Assembly (NCBI GenBank): GCA_030527645.1
Contig: JAUNAJ010000010.1
Coordinates: 48,669-87,214 of the forward strand
Reading direction: 5' to 3'
From: Lachnospiraceae bacterium
GTDB lineage: Bacteria > Bacillota > Clostridia > Lachnospirales > Lachnospiraceae
Length of the DNA: 38,546 nt
Shown piece after piece: positions 16,085 to 23,586 of the stretch (positions are counted from its first letter, which is position 1; every line of letters starts with the position of its first letter). The translations under genes were made by a program, and so were the position numbers. Under the pieces are notes generated by a model. The model had not been told where the DNA came from, ran no database searches, and saw only the letters and a list, made by a program, of their open reading frames with translations.

Positions 16085-17128
16085 ATGAAACGAAGGTTAC
16101 TATTTATTGTGCTGACATCACTGTGTCTTACGGGATGCGGGCGAGATGATTATATGAAGTCTCTGGCCCGGAAGCAGATTGAAGCACTGAATGCAGAAAA
16201 CTCTTCCGAACAAGCAGATTCCGGGGAGAAATCAGATCTGAATGCAGCATCCGTATCTGCATCTTCCGTTGCGGAGAGTACAAAAGAGACAGCAAGTGCC
16301 GGTGAGGCAGACACAGAGCCGACGCAGGAACCAACCCCGGAGGTGACTCCGGAACCAACGGAGGAGCCGGTGGATACCACACCAGTGCCTGTTTATTTCG
16401 ATGAGTCCTGGGAATTTGCGCAGAACTCCATGATCCATACAGGGAATGCAGTTCTGTATAAGGCAGGAGAAAATCGAAAGGATATCGTAATCGGGGTAAA
16501 TGCAGGCCACGGCTGTGAAGGCGGGTCTTCTGTATATACCTACTGCCATCCGGATCAGACACCAAAGGTTACAGGAGGCAGTACTGCCGCCGGTTCCGTG
16601 CAGGCAACAGCCTGTGCTGTAGGAATGACCTTCTTCGACGGAACACCGGAGAGGGATGTGAATCTTGCAGAAGCACAGGTTTTAAAGCAGATGCTTCTCG
16701 AGAACGGCTATGATGTACTGATGATCCGGGAGGGAGAGGACGTGCAGCTGGATAATATTGCAAGGACGTTGATCTGTAATGCCTATGCAGATTGTCATAT
16801 CGCCATTCACTGGGACGGTGACGGTCTGGATTATGACAAGGGTGCCTATTATATGTCAGTTCCTGAGGCACTGAAGACTATGTATCCCGTCAGTGAAACC
16901 TGGGAACGAAGCAATCAGCTGGGGGATTGTCTCATTAGCGGACTTTCCGGCCAGGGCTGTGCGATCTTTGATTACGGCTCTATGCCGGTAGATCTGACGC
17001 AGACCTCCTACAGCACGGTTCCGTCCATAGACATCGAACTGGGCAATGCAGCCTCCGATCACAGCCAGCCGGTACTGGAAAATCTGGCAGCCGGATTGAC
17101 AGCAGGCATCGACCTGTTCTTTCAGTGA
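16085..17128 (+). CDS. N-acetylmuramoyl-L-alanine amidase (Amidase_3-like) lipoprotein
   Basis: The product has 347 residues and is probably a zinc amidase that cuts the bond between MurNAc and the peptide stem. The lipobox LTGC puts the lipid on Cys18. A low-complexity spacer includes a Pro/Thr/Glu run (PTQEPTPEVTPEPTEEP, about 79-95). The catalytic domain has VNAGHG with His142, PERDVNL with Glu189, AIHWDGD with His242 and DIELGNAASDHS with Glu318, matching the H-E-H zinc set and catalytic Glu of Amidase_3. The wording of the last motif differs from the usual E-x-GFxSN, so the substrate may be unusual. It is the last gene of the operon, 21 bases after the DHHW gene, with AGAAGG as a weak site upstream. 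Confidence 0.8.
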   Translation: MKRRLLFIVLTSLCLTGCGRDDYMKSLARKQIEALNAENSSEQADSGEKSDLNAASVSASSVAESTKETASAGEADTEPTQEPTPEVTPEPTEEPVDTTPVPVYFDESWEFAQNSMIHTGNAVLYKAGENRKDIVIGVNAGHGCEGGSSVYTYCHPDQTPKVTGGSTAAGSVQATACAVGMTFFDGTPERDVNLAEAQVLKQMLLENGYDVLMIREGEDVQLDNIARTLICNAYADCHIAIHWDGDGLDYDKGAYYMSVPEALKTMYPVSETWERSNQLGDCLISGLSGQGCAIFDYGSMPVDLTQTSYSTVPSIDIELGNAASDHSQPVLENLAAGLTAGIDLFFQ

Positions 17129-17143
17129 AAACCAATTTGGCCT

Positions 17144-17217
17144 AACTATAAGAAACACGCCTTGCGAGTTTCTCATAGTTGTCGCGACAGTCGCCATATG
17201 GACATGCAGGCATGTCC
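17144..17217. other. Two hairpins after the amidase gene
   Basis: AACTAT-A-AGAAAC (17144-17156) pairs with GTTTCT-C-ATAGTT (17168-17180). GGACATGC/GCATGTCC (17200-17217) forms a second stem extended by GCCAT/ATGGC. No T-tract follows either, so they are not plain terminators. No relation to families A or B was found. Confidence 0.5.
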
Positions 17218-17246
17218 GCATGGCTCGTTGTTCGAGCAAATAAAAA

Positions 17247-17289
17247 CAGAGAAGGCATACCGAATCCGGTATGCCTTCTCTGCGTTTTT
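17247..17289 (+). terminator. Bidirectional terminator between amidase operon and XRE gene
   Basis: A perfect 16-bp stem (17247-17262 with 17267-17282, loop AATC) is followed by CGTTTTT and preceded by TAAAAA. It should therefore stop both the + strand operon and the minus-strand XRE transcript, which converge here. Confidence 0.92.
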
Positions 17290-17356
17290 CCATTTCCTGT
17301 TGTTTTGTTTTGTGTTTTGTTATGTTTTGTATAGTTTTTCCTTAGCAGGATATGAA

Positions 17357-17569
17357 TTACAGTGTCTGATTTAATCCAAGGATGTAATCAGTTGATACAT
17401 CGTAGTACTCTGCCAGACGAACCAGATGATGGATCGGCAGCTCATTAGCACCACGCTCATAGCGAGCATACATTGTCTGAGAAGTTCCAAGGTACTCAGC
17501 CATCTGCTGCTGTGTACGTTTTTTATCTTTGCGAAGGGATCTCATAATGTCGATGTAAGGCTGTTTCAT
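17357..17569 (-). CDS. XRE-family helix-turn-helix regulator
   Basis: A 70-residue protein that is a single HTH_3/Cro-CI domain: LRKDKKRTQQQMAEYLG, then the recognition helix region SQTMYARYERG, then ELPIHHLVRLAEYYDVSTDYILG. There is no sensor or second domain. AAAGGAGAG lies upstream on the minus strand and supports the start. It is the only minus-strand gene, converging with the envelope operon and diverging from the ABC transporter with about 950 bases between. Short XRE proteins of this kind are usually DNA-binding repressors; targets are not known, but the AAACGGTCA and GTACAAA repeats in the adjacent intergenic region are candidates. Confidence 0.88.
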   Translation of the reverse strand: MKQPYIDIMRSLRKDKKRTQQQMAEYLGTSQTMYARYERGANELPIHHLVRLAEYYDVSTDYILGLNQTL

Positions 17570-17685
17570 TGTAGCACTCTCCTTTAATAATAATTAAAAA
17601 ATGTGAGTTTTGATGAATGGAAAATATCTGCGTTCATCTGCGTGCACGTTTTTCGGATGAATCACTGTTTTCCTTCGATGAGTTT

Positions 17686-17714
17686 ATTATAGCAACGGTT
17701 CGGTCACTTGAAAA
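17686..17714 (-). promoter_or_regulatory. Putative promoter of the XRE gene
   Basis: On the minus strand TTTTCA, 17 bases and a consensus TATAAT (17691-17686) precede the gene by about 115 bases of leader. Confidence 0.5.
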
Positions 17715-17759
17715 GAGTGAAAATGTTTATTAGATGTAGAAAAAATAGGGTAAATAAAG

Positions 17760-18075
17760 TACAAAATTGTATATTTGTACCATAAAACGGTCAAAGTCAA
17801 TCGCTTAAACGGTTTCGTGAAATGGATATCATTGAACGTTTCAGAAAATTTCAATTTTACACGATCACTGGAAAAATGCTGAAAAATATAATTGAAATCC
17901 GGTGATCATAGTGAAAATTTGTTTTAAAACAGCATAAATATCGCCAAATGTTGTTACAAAATACATATTTAAATAATGAATATGCGTGCGCGAGAACATG
18001 AAAACTTTCAGAAAGAATGACTGAGGAAATTCAAAATACAGCTAAAACGGTCAATTATCAGGCATGAAACGGTCA
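17760..18075. promoter_or_regulatory. AT-rich intergenic with AAACGGT repeats, dyad and interlocked stems
   Basis: AAACGGTCA occurs at 17785-17793, 18045-18053 and 18067-18075, with AAACGGT at 17807-17813, all in the same orientation. TACAAA...TTTGTA (17760-17780) is a dyad also found at 319-340. Between them, ATTTCAATT (17848), GATCACTGG (17863), AATTGAAAT (17890) and CCGGTGATC (17899) pair in an a-b-a'-b' order, as a pseudoknot would. No large gene fits in 17570-18517. Confidence 0.45.
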
Positions 18076-18120
18076 TAAATAAGCATTATACTGAAGGAGT
18101 GACCGAATACATGAGTAAAC

Positions 18121-18246
18121 ATGACTGAAATTGAATTATATAGTAAAAATCTGATCTCTATAATGCATGAATTGATTCGTATGAGTATGACTCCTGCCTC
18201 TCAGGGATACATTGTTTCCAGTCGGCTTTTTACAGAAGAATTGTGA
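18121..18246 (+). CDS. Possible small protein of 41 residues
   Basis: An open frame from ATG 18121 to TGA 18244-18246 encodes an amphipathic helix (LYSKNLISIMHELIRMS) followed by TPASQGYIVSSRLFTEEL. AAGGAG at 18094-18099 is placed better for an earlier ATG (18111) whose five-codon frame stops across this ATG, so coupling is possible. I do not recognise a family with confidence. Confidence 0.3.
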   Translation: MTEIELYSKNLISIMHELIRMSMTPASQGYIVSSRLFTEEL

Positions 18247-18320
18247 GCAGAGTCTGCAGGTATCCTTTGATCAGCGAAAACTTGGGAGAATATGTACTAA
18301 AATAAAAACCTATATCCCTA

Positions 18321-18349
18321 TTGACATACTGGGAATTGGGGTATATAGT
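18321..18349 (+). promoter_or_regulatory. Promoter of the ABC transporter binding-protein gene
   Basis: TTGACA (18321-18326), 17 bases, TATAGT (18344-18349). The promoter lies inside an imperfect dyad, CTATATCCC upstream of the -35 and GGGGTATATAG over the -10, as expected for a repressor site. The leader is about 160 bases; AAAGAGG precedes the start. Confidence 0.6.
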
Positions 18350-18517
18350 TGTCACATCAACAGATGAAGTCAGCAGCAGCTGTTTATTAGTCAGAGATTG
18401 AAAGTCACTGAGACGAACTTCCTATTTATTACTGACCACCTGCCGTGGTGAGAGTCTACTGACTGAGATAAAAACAACTGCTCAGTAACTTTAATAAAAA
18501 GAAAAGAGGTAGTAAGT

Positions 18518-19402
18518 ATGAAAAAGAAAACAATTACAGCAGCAGTTCTTGGCCTGTCTCTTGCATTTTCTCTTGCAGCATGCGGAAGCAGCAGTGATTC
18601 TTCCTCTGCAGCAGCATCCGAAAGTACCGGATCAGAGGATACAGTATATCGTACCCTGGAGGAGATCCAGGAGAGCGGCACCATTAACATCGGTGTATTT
18701 TCCGATAAGAGTCCATTCGGTTATGTGGATGAGAACGGTGAGTATGCCGGCTACGATGTATACTTTGCAAATCGCATCGGCGAGGATCTCGGTGTAGAGA
18801 TCAATTACGTGTCAACTGAGGCTGCAAACCGTATTGAGTATCTGCAGACAGGAAAGGTTGATATCATCCTTGCTAACTTTACTGTAACAGAGGAGCGTGC
18901 TCAGGAGGTCGACTTCGCACTTCCTTATATGAATGTTGCCCTTGGTGTCATTTCTCCGGATGATGCAGTGATCACAAGTCTGGATGAGATCGGTGAGGAC
19001 GATGAGGTGATCGTAATCTCCGGTACAACCGCTGAGACCTATCTTACCAAGAATAATCCGGAGATCAAACTCCAGAAATATGATGCATATGCCCAGGCAA
19101 AAACAGCATTTGAGAACGGCAACGGCGTAGCATGGGCGAACGATAATACAGAGGTGATTGCATTTGCGAATGAGAATGAGGGATATACAGTAGGAATTCC
19201 TTCTCTCGGAAGTGCTGATACCATTGCACCGGCAGTAACACAGGGCAATGAGACTCTTCTGAACTGGCTCAATGATGAGATCACTGCACTGGGCGAGGAG
19301 AATTTCTTCCATACCGATTACGAAGAGACCCTGCTTGATACCTACGGAGCTGACTATGAGGATACCCTTGTTGTAGAAGGCGGAGTCGTTAGCGCAGAGT
19401 GA
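18518..19402 (+). CDS. Amino-acid ABC transporter substrate-binding lipoprotein
   Basis: The product has 294 residues and captures a polar amino acid outside the cell for the permease and ATPase encoded downstream. The signal peptide ends in LAAC, with lipid on Cys22, followed by a Ser-rich linker. The family 3 binding fold is clear: GTINIGVFSDKSPFGYVDENGEYAGYDVYFANRI-type N-lobe, then EYLQTGKVDIILANFTVTEERAQEVDFALPY, a motif typical for this family, and a later GVAWANDN region. The ligand cannot be read with certainty; cystine/cysteine-type carriers look similar. It is separated from the permeases by 541 bases of repeats, a second promoter and a terminator, so it is probably made in excess over them. 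Confidence 0.9.
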   Translation: MKKKTITAAVLGLSLAFSLAACGSSSDSSSAAASESTGSEDTVYRTLEEIQESGTINIGVFSDKSPFGYVDENGEYAGYDVYFANRIGEDLGVEINYVSTEAANRIEYLQTGKVDIILANFTVTEERAQEVDFALPYMNVALGVISPDDAVITSLDEIGEDDEVIVISGTTAETYLTKNNPEIKLQKYDAYAQAKTAFENGNGVAWANDNTEVIAFANENEGYTVGIPSLGSADTIAPAVTQGNETLLNWLNDEITALGEENFFHTDYEETLLDTYGADYEDTLVVEGGVVSAE

Positions 19403-19680
19403 TTCACCTCAGGCGGAGAGGCTCCCACCTCTATAGGTGGTGAGTAATTAGAAGTCTGTCTCAGTGGGAGTCCAATCTCCGACTGAGATGAACGCTCCGC
19501 GAGGATGCGCACGGATTCGGATAGGTAAATGTCAGCCGAAGCTGACCCGAATCCGGCGCCAAGTCTCGCGAGCTCGACTTGAGCTCATCCGGCGCCGAGT
19601 CTCGCAAGCGAGGAACCTCCTCTGCATTAGCAGTCAGGCTGCGTCAGCTGCAGTCCCCGCCGTATAACGCAAAGGGCTGC
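19403..19680. repeat. Structured repeat patch: hairpins, family C motif, decayed A5
   Basis: After the binding-protein gene come CCACCT/AGGTGG, CTCAGT/ACTGAG and CGGATTCGG/CCGAATCCG stems, the last with an inner GTCAGC/GCTGAC. A family C motif follows at 19562-19584. A decayed family A fragment at about 19605-19680 contains the exact 19-mer GCAGTCAGGCTGCGTCAGC (19630-19648) and GCAGTCCCCGCCGT. It has lost its ends. No gene was found here. Confidence 0.55.
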
Positions 19681-19742
19681 GGATCGCCGCGAGTCCGAAA
19701 AAAGCGCCAGTGGTAGCTTGTGTAGAATAATCGCTGTAACAC

Positions 19743-19772
19743 TTGAACAAAGAGAGGCACATGCAGTATAAT
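19743..19772 (+). promoter_or_regulatory. Promoter upstream of permease genes
   Basis: TTGAAC (19743-19748), 18 bases, consensus TATAAT (19767-19772). A start near 19779 would place the terminator at 19797 within the first 20 to 60 transcribed bases. Confidence 0.55.
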
Positions 19773-19796
19773 GCAAGGTGCGTTTGGAATGAACCG

Positions 19797-19834
19797 AAAA
19801 GGACCCGGCGCTCTTTAGAAGCGTGGGTCCTTTT
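19797..19834 (+). terminator. Terminator/attenuator ahead of permease genes
   Basis: AAAAGGACCC (19797-19806) pairs with GGGTCCTTTT (19825-19834), with an inner GCGCT/AGCGT stem. It sits between a promoter and the permease genes and must be read through for them to be expressed. Confidence 0.7.
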
Positions 19835-19943
19835 CCTGTTGTTTACGGGAAGCAGCTGAATCGTAAGAAGAGAGGGATTCCTGTGAACAAGCACGATTTT
19901 TTTTCCTTACTGAAAACTACGTAAAGAATGGGGGAGATATACC

Positions 19944-20603
19944 TTGGATCTGAATGTAATGATATCGTATCTTCCGCTCTATAAGGAAGCACTCTTGCTG
20001 ACGCTTCGAATTGGGTGGATGGGCGTGGGAATCGCCCTGATCATCGGAATACTGGGATCGGCGATCCTGTATTTCCGGATTCCCGTACTGCGTGTGCTGA
20101 TCGGCATTTACACAGAGCTGTTCAGGAATACGCCCCTTCTGGTGCAGCTGTTCTTTATTTATTTTGCACTGCCTCAGATCGGAATCAGTGTTTCACCGGA
20201 AGCCTGCGGAACCTGGGGACTTGGTCTTCTGGGCGGGGCCTATATGTCCGAGACATTCCGAAGCGGTCTTGAAAATATTGCCCGGATTCAGTTTGAAAGT
20301 GCCGAGAGTCTGGGAATGACGCGCTTTCAGGTGTTTCGTTATGTGATCCTGCCCCAGGCAATTTCATCCAGTGTGCCCGGCCTCGTGGCGAATGTGATCT
20401 TTCTTCTGAAGGAGACCAGCGTGTTCTCCACTGTCAGCCTGATGGATCTGATGTTCACTGCAAAGGATCTTATCGGCATGTATGCAAAGACGATCGAATG
20501 CCTGACGCTTTTGGTAATATTCTATCTGATCATGCTGCTCCCTGTATCCCTGCTGGGCAGCCTGCTGGAAAGGAGACTTCGCTATGCAGAGTTTGGGAAT
20601 TGA
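19944..20603 (+). CDS. Amino-acid ABC transporter permease 1
   Basis: A 219-residue HisM/GlnP-type inner-membrane permease with about five membrane segments. It has the family EAA loop ESLGMTRFQVFRYVILPQAI, which contacts the ATPase, and the N-terminal stretch FRNTPLLVQLFFIYFALP. The start is TTG 19944, chosen because GGGGAGA (19931-19937) sits at the right distance and the next ATG (19956) would be too far. It overlaps the next permease by 20 bases. It forms a heterodimer with that protein. Confidence 0.9.
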   Translation: MDLNVMISYLPLYKEALLLTLRIGWMGVGIALIIGILGSAILYFRIPVLRVLIGIYTELFRNTPLLVQLFFIYFALPQIGISVSPEACGTWGLGLLGGAYMSETFRSGLENIARIQFESAESLGMTRFQVFRYVILPQAISSSVPGLVANVIFLLKETSVFSTVSLMDLMFTAKDLIGMYAKTIECLTLLVIFYLIMLLPVSLLGSLLERRLRYAEFGN

Positions 20604-21258
20604 TGTTCTGTTTAAAGGAACGAATTTTGTGCGCCTGCTTGGCGGCCTCTGGGTTGCTGTCAGAATCAGCCTGATCTCAGTGGCGATCAGCATTGTACTG
20701 GGATTGGTCGTCGGCGTATTAATGACATCTAAGAACAGGGTGCTGAAGGTGATCTTCCGGATCTATCTGGAGATCGTGCGTATCATGCCACAGATGGTCC
20801 TTCTGTTTATCGTATATTTCGGCACCACCCGTGTGTTTGGATGGAATCTGGAAGCAGAGGTTTCGGCCATCTTCGTATTCAGCTTCTGGGGAACAGCGGA
20901 AATGGGCGATCTGGTGCGAGGTGCACTGATCAGTATTCCGAAGATCCAGTATGAAAGTGCCATGGCTCTGGGAATGAGCAATACCCAGGTATATACCCAG
21001 GTGATCCTGCCTCAGACCATACGCAGGCTGATCCCCTTGTCCATTAACCTGATCACACGAATGATCAAAACCACCAGTCTGGTGATGATGATCGGAATCG
21101 TAGAGGTCCTGAAGGTAGCACAGCAGATTATTGAGGCTAATCGAAAGGCTTCCCCGAACGCAGCCTTCGGTCTGTTTGCGGTGGTATTCATTCTGTATTT
21201 CCTGATCTGCTGGCCCATCAGCAGATTGGCAGTATATTTAGAAAAGAGGTGGTCCTGA
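20584..21258 (+). CDS. Amino-acid ABC transporter permease 2
   Basis: A second HisM/GlnP-type permease of 224 residues. The EAA loop reads ESAMALGMSNTQVYTQVILP, and RIMPQMVLLFIVYFG replaces the usual R-(N/G)TP-x2-(V/L)Q motif, having Met-Pro where Thr-Pro is typical. AAGGAGA lies 8-14 bases before ATG 20584 inside the preceding gene, so the two permeases are translationally coupled. Two different permease subunits suggest a heteromeric channel. The stop TGA shares its last base with the ATG of the ATPase. Confidence 0.9.
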   Translation: MQSLGIDVLFKGTNFVRLLGGLWVAVRISLISVAISIVLGLVVGVLMTSKNRVLKVIFRIYLEIVRIMPQMVLLFIVYFGTTRVFGWNLEAEVSAIFVFSFWGTAEMGDLVRGALISIPKIQYESAMALGMSNTQVYTQVILPQTIRRLIPLSINLITRMIKTTSLVMMIGIVEVLKVAQQIIEANRKASPNAAFGLFAVVFILYFLICWPISRLAVYLEKRWS

Positions 21259-21998
21259 TGGCGGAAACATTGTTGCAAATCAGAAATCTTCATAAAGAAT
21301 TCGGACAGCAGGTCATTCTGAAAAGTCTGGATCTGGATGTAAACAGAGGAGAGGTGATCGTAGTCATTGGCCCGTCCGGCTGCGGAAAGAGTACCCTTCT
21401 TCGGTGCCTGAACGGTCTGGAGGAAATCCAGGGAGGGGAGATCCTGGTGGACGGAAAACCTCTGAACAGGAATTCCAAAGACATTTCTCAGATGCGCCAG
21501 AAGATCGGTATGGTATTCCAGAGCTATGATCTGTTCCCGCATAAAACAATTATTGACAACGTATTGCTGGCGCCCATGAAGGTACAGAAGAAGAAGCGCT
21601 CCGAGGTAGAGCCGGAGGCAATCGAGCTTCTTGAAAAGGTGGGACTTGCTGACAGAAAGGATGATTATCCAAGACAGCTGTCCGGCGGTCAGAAGCAGAG
21701 GATCGCCATCGTCCGTGCCTTGATGATGCATCCCGAGGTTCTTCTCCTGGACGAGATCACAGCCGCACTGGATCCCGAGATGGTCCACGAGGTGCTTCAG
21801 GTAGTACTGAATCTGGCAAAAAGCGGACGGACTATGCTCATCGTCACCCATGAGATGGCATTTGCCAGGGCCATCGCAGATCGTGTACTGTTTCTGGAAA
21901 AAGGCGAGATCGTAGAGGAAAGCCGCGATCCGAAGGCTTTCTTTGAGAAGCCGGAGACCGAGCGTGCACAGCAGTTTTTGAAGTCCTTTGAATATTGA
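21258..21998 (+). CDS. Amino-acid ABC transporter ATP-binding protein
   Basis: A 246-residue ATPase that powers the transporter. The start is ATG 21258, with AAAAGAGG eight bases upstream; a GTG at 21249 is less likely. Walker A is GPSGCGKST at 38-46, the Q-loop is MVFQSYDLFPHKT, the signature is LSGGQKQR, Walker B is VLLLDEITAALDP and the switch His is in VTHEM. The DEITAALDP wording differs from the common DEPTSALDP, which is a small variation seen within the family. A terminator follows, so this ends the transporter operon. Confidence 0.93.
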   Translation: MAETLLQIRNLHKEFGQQVILKSLDLDVNRGEVIVVIGPSGCGKSTLLRCLNGLEEIQGGEILVDGKPLNRNSKDISQMRQKIGMVFQSYDLFPHKTIIDNVLLAPMKVQKKKRSEVEPEAIELLEKVGLADRKDDYPRQLSGGQKQRIAIVRALMMHPEVLLLDEITAALDPEMVHEVLQVVLNLAKSGRTMLIVTHEMAFARAIADRVLFLEKGEIVEESRDPKAFFEKPETERAQQFLKSFEY

Positions 21999-22034
21999 GG
22001 CACAATCGACTTGAGAGATGGTTGTAAAGAACAG

Positions 22035-22079
22035 ACTGTCCGATTGATATCACAGGATATCAGTCGGGCAGTCCTTTTT
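22035..22079 (+). terminator. Terminator of the ABC transporter operon
   Basis: ACTGTCCGATTGATATC (22035-22051) pairs with GATATCAGTCGGGCAGT (22056-22072, two G-U pairs), loop ACAG, then CCTTTTT. Confidence 0.88.
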
Positions 22080-22107
22080 CGTAGATTTCGAGACTTTTAA
22101 TGGGGCA

Positions 22108-22221
22108 GGCACAGGGAAGAAAGGAAATAAAAGAATCCTGTGCCTCGAGAGATGCAGCCGGGCACAGGGAAGAGAGGAAATAAAAGATTCCTGTGCCGAG
22201 AGAGATACAGCCAGGCACAGG
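22108..22221. repeat. 53-bp tandem repeat of small hairpins, 2.3 copies
   Basis: GGCACAGG starts at 22108, 22161 and 22214, a strict 53-base period. In the first two units it pairs with CCTGTGCC at 22137-22144 and 22190-22197. The third unit is cut after the left arm. The purine-rich loops are nearly identical. The remaining DNA up to 22423 is AT-rich and holds an extended -10 (TGGTATTCT at 22277-22285) as a possible promoter for the next gene. Confidence 0.85.
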
Positions 22222-22423
22222 GGAATGAAAAAATAAGATAATAGTAGAGGCTTGCCGTGCTTCTGTGGAATGATTGTGGTATTCTATATACGGTAGACAG
22301 CAGTCTATGTGATTTACATGATTTATACGTTTCGATTCTGTAAGCAGGTAAGAAAAATACGAAGCAAGTAAGATACAAGCAGGTAAGAAAAGAAGTTAGG
22401 AAGAAACAAAATAGGAAGAATAC

Positions 22424-23557
22424 ATGAACAAGAATGAAATCTGGAAAATATACGGTACCGACTATACCGCACTGACAAAAAAACTTCTCGAAGAAACGCA
22501 CCTGGATCAGGAGATTGGTGACCAAAAGAAGCGGATCGGCATCAAGCCGAATCTGGTGTCGCCCAGCACGGCAGACTGGGGGGCTACCACGCATCCGGAG
22601 GTTGTGGCAGGAATCATTGAATATCTGCAGGAGAGAGGATTTTGTGATATACTGATTCTTGAGAGCTCCTGGGTAGGTGATAAGACCAGTGATGCTCTGG
22701 AGGTCTGCGGCTACAATGAGCTGTGCCGAAAATACGGTGTCCCGTTTCTGGATATACAGAAGGACAGCCATCATACGGTAGATGCTGCGGGCATGCAGCT
22801 GGAGATCTGCGACGGCATCGACAGTGTGGATTTTCTGATCAATGTTCCTGTTCTGAAGGGACACTGTCAGACAAAGATCACCTGTGCACTGAAGAATATC
22901 AAGGGACTTGTTCCGGGTAAAGAAAAGCGGCATTTTCATCAGATGGGGCTGCACGAGCCCATTGCCCATCTGAATGCTGCTATTAAACAGGATTTTATCG
23001 TGATCGATCATATCTGCGGGGATCTGGATTTTGAGGACGGAGGCAACCCCGTAGTCCGAAACTGCATCATGGCAGCAAAGGATCCGGTGCTGGTGGATTC
23101 CTACGTGTGCCGTCTCCTGCATTATGAGACCGATGAGGTTCCCTATGTGCGGATTGCAGAGAAGCTTGGCGTTGGTTCTGCAGACCTGAGCGATCTGCAT
23201 CTTCATATGATCGGGGAAGAGGATGATCAGGAACTTCCCAGAGCCAATAAGGTGGTAGAGGTCATGGATGCGGTGCAGGAGGTGGAATCCTGCAGTGCCT
23301 GCTATGGGTACCTGATTCCGGCACTGGACCGTCTGCGGGAGGAAGGTCTTCTTGAGGAACTGCTTTCCGTGCTTCCTGATAAGATCTGTATCGGTCAGGG
23401 CTATAAGGGAAAGACAGGAGCCATCGGAGTAGGAAATTGTACAAAGGATTTTGAATTCTTTATTAAAGGCTGTCCGCCGCTGGAGACGCAGATCTATGAC
23501 GGATTGAAGGAATATCTGATGGAACGGGGGGCAGGCGCCTCTTTTGACGAAAGATAA
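22424..23557 (+). CDS. DUF362-domain protein
   Basis: The protein has 377 residues and is DUF362-like. Seen are IGIKPNLV, a THPEVVAGIIEYLQERG-type helix, ILESSW, the typical LINVPVLKGHCQTKITCALKNIKG block in the middle, and DHICGDLDFEDGG followed by AAKDPVLVDSYVCRLL. Late cysteines (SCSACYG, GNCT, KGCPP) could bind a metal or iron-sulfur cluster, but there is no classical CxxCxxCxxxC ferredoxin domain. The biochemical role of DUF362 is not settled. AGGAAG lies before ATG 22424. It may be transcribed with the HAD gene 29 bases downstream. Confidence 0.8.
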   Translation: MNKNEIWKIYGTDYTALTKKLLEETHLDQEIGDQKKRIGIKPNLVSPSTADWGATTHPEVVAGIIEYLQERGFCDILILESSWVGDKTSDALEVCGYNELCRKYGVPFLDIQKDSHHTVDAAGMQLEICDGIDSVDFLINVPVLKGHCQTKITCALKNIKGLVPGKEKRHFHQMGLHEPIAHLNAAIKQDFIVIDHICGDLDFEDGGNPVVRNCIMAAKDPVLVDSYVCRLLHYETDEVPYVRIAEKLGVGSADLSDLHLHMIGEEDDQELPRANKVVEVMDAVQEVESCSACYGYLIPALDRLREEGLLEELLSVLPDKICIGQGYKGKTGAIGVGNCTKDFEFFIKGCPPLETQIYDGLKEYLMERGAGASFDER

Positions 23558-23586
23558 CGTAATAAGTACAAAGGATTGCGAATCAT

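Noticed and set aside
17570-18517. CRISPR array or tRNA in the long gap
   Set aside because: Repeats are only 7-9 bases with irregular spacing, and no cloverleaf or T-loop GGTTCGAATCC-type sequence was found.
19403-19480. Right end of an IS200/IS605 element
   Set aside because: The CCACCT hairpin resembles such ends, but no TnpA/TnpB remnant or partner end is present, so it is left as an unexplained repeat.
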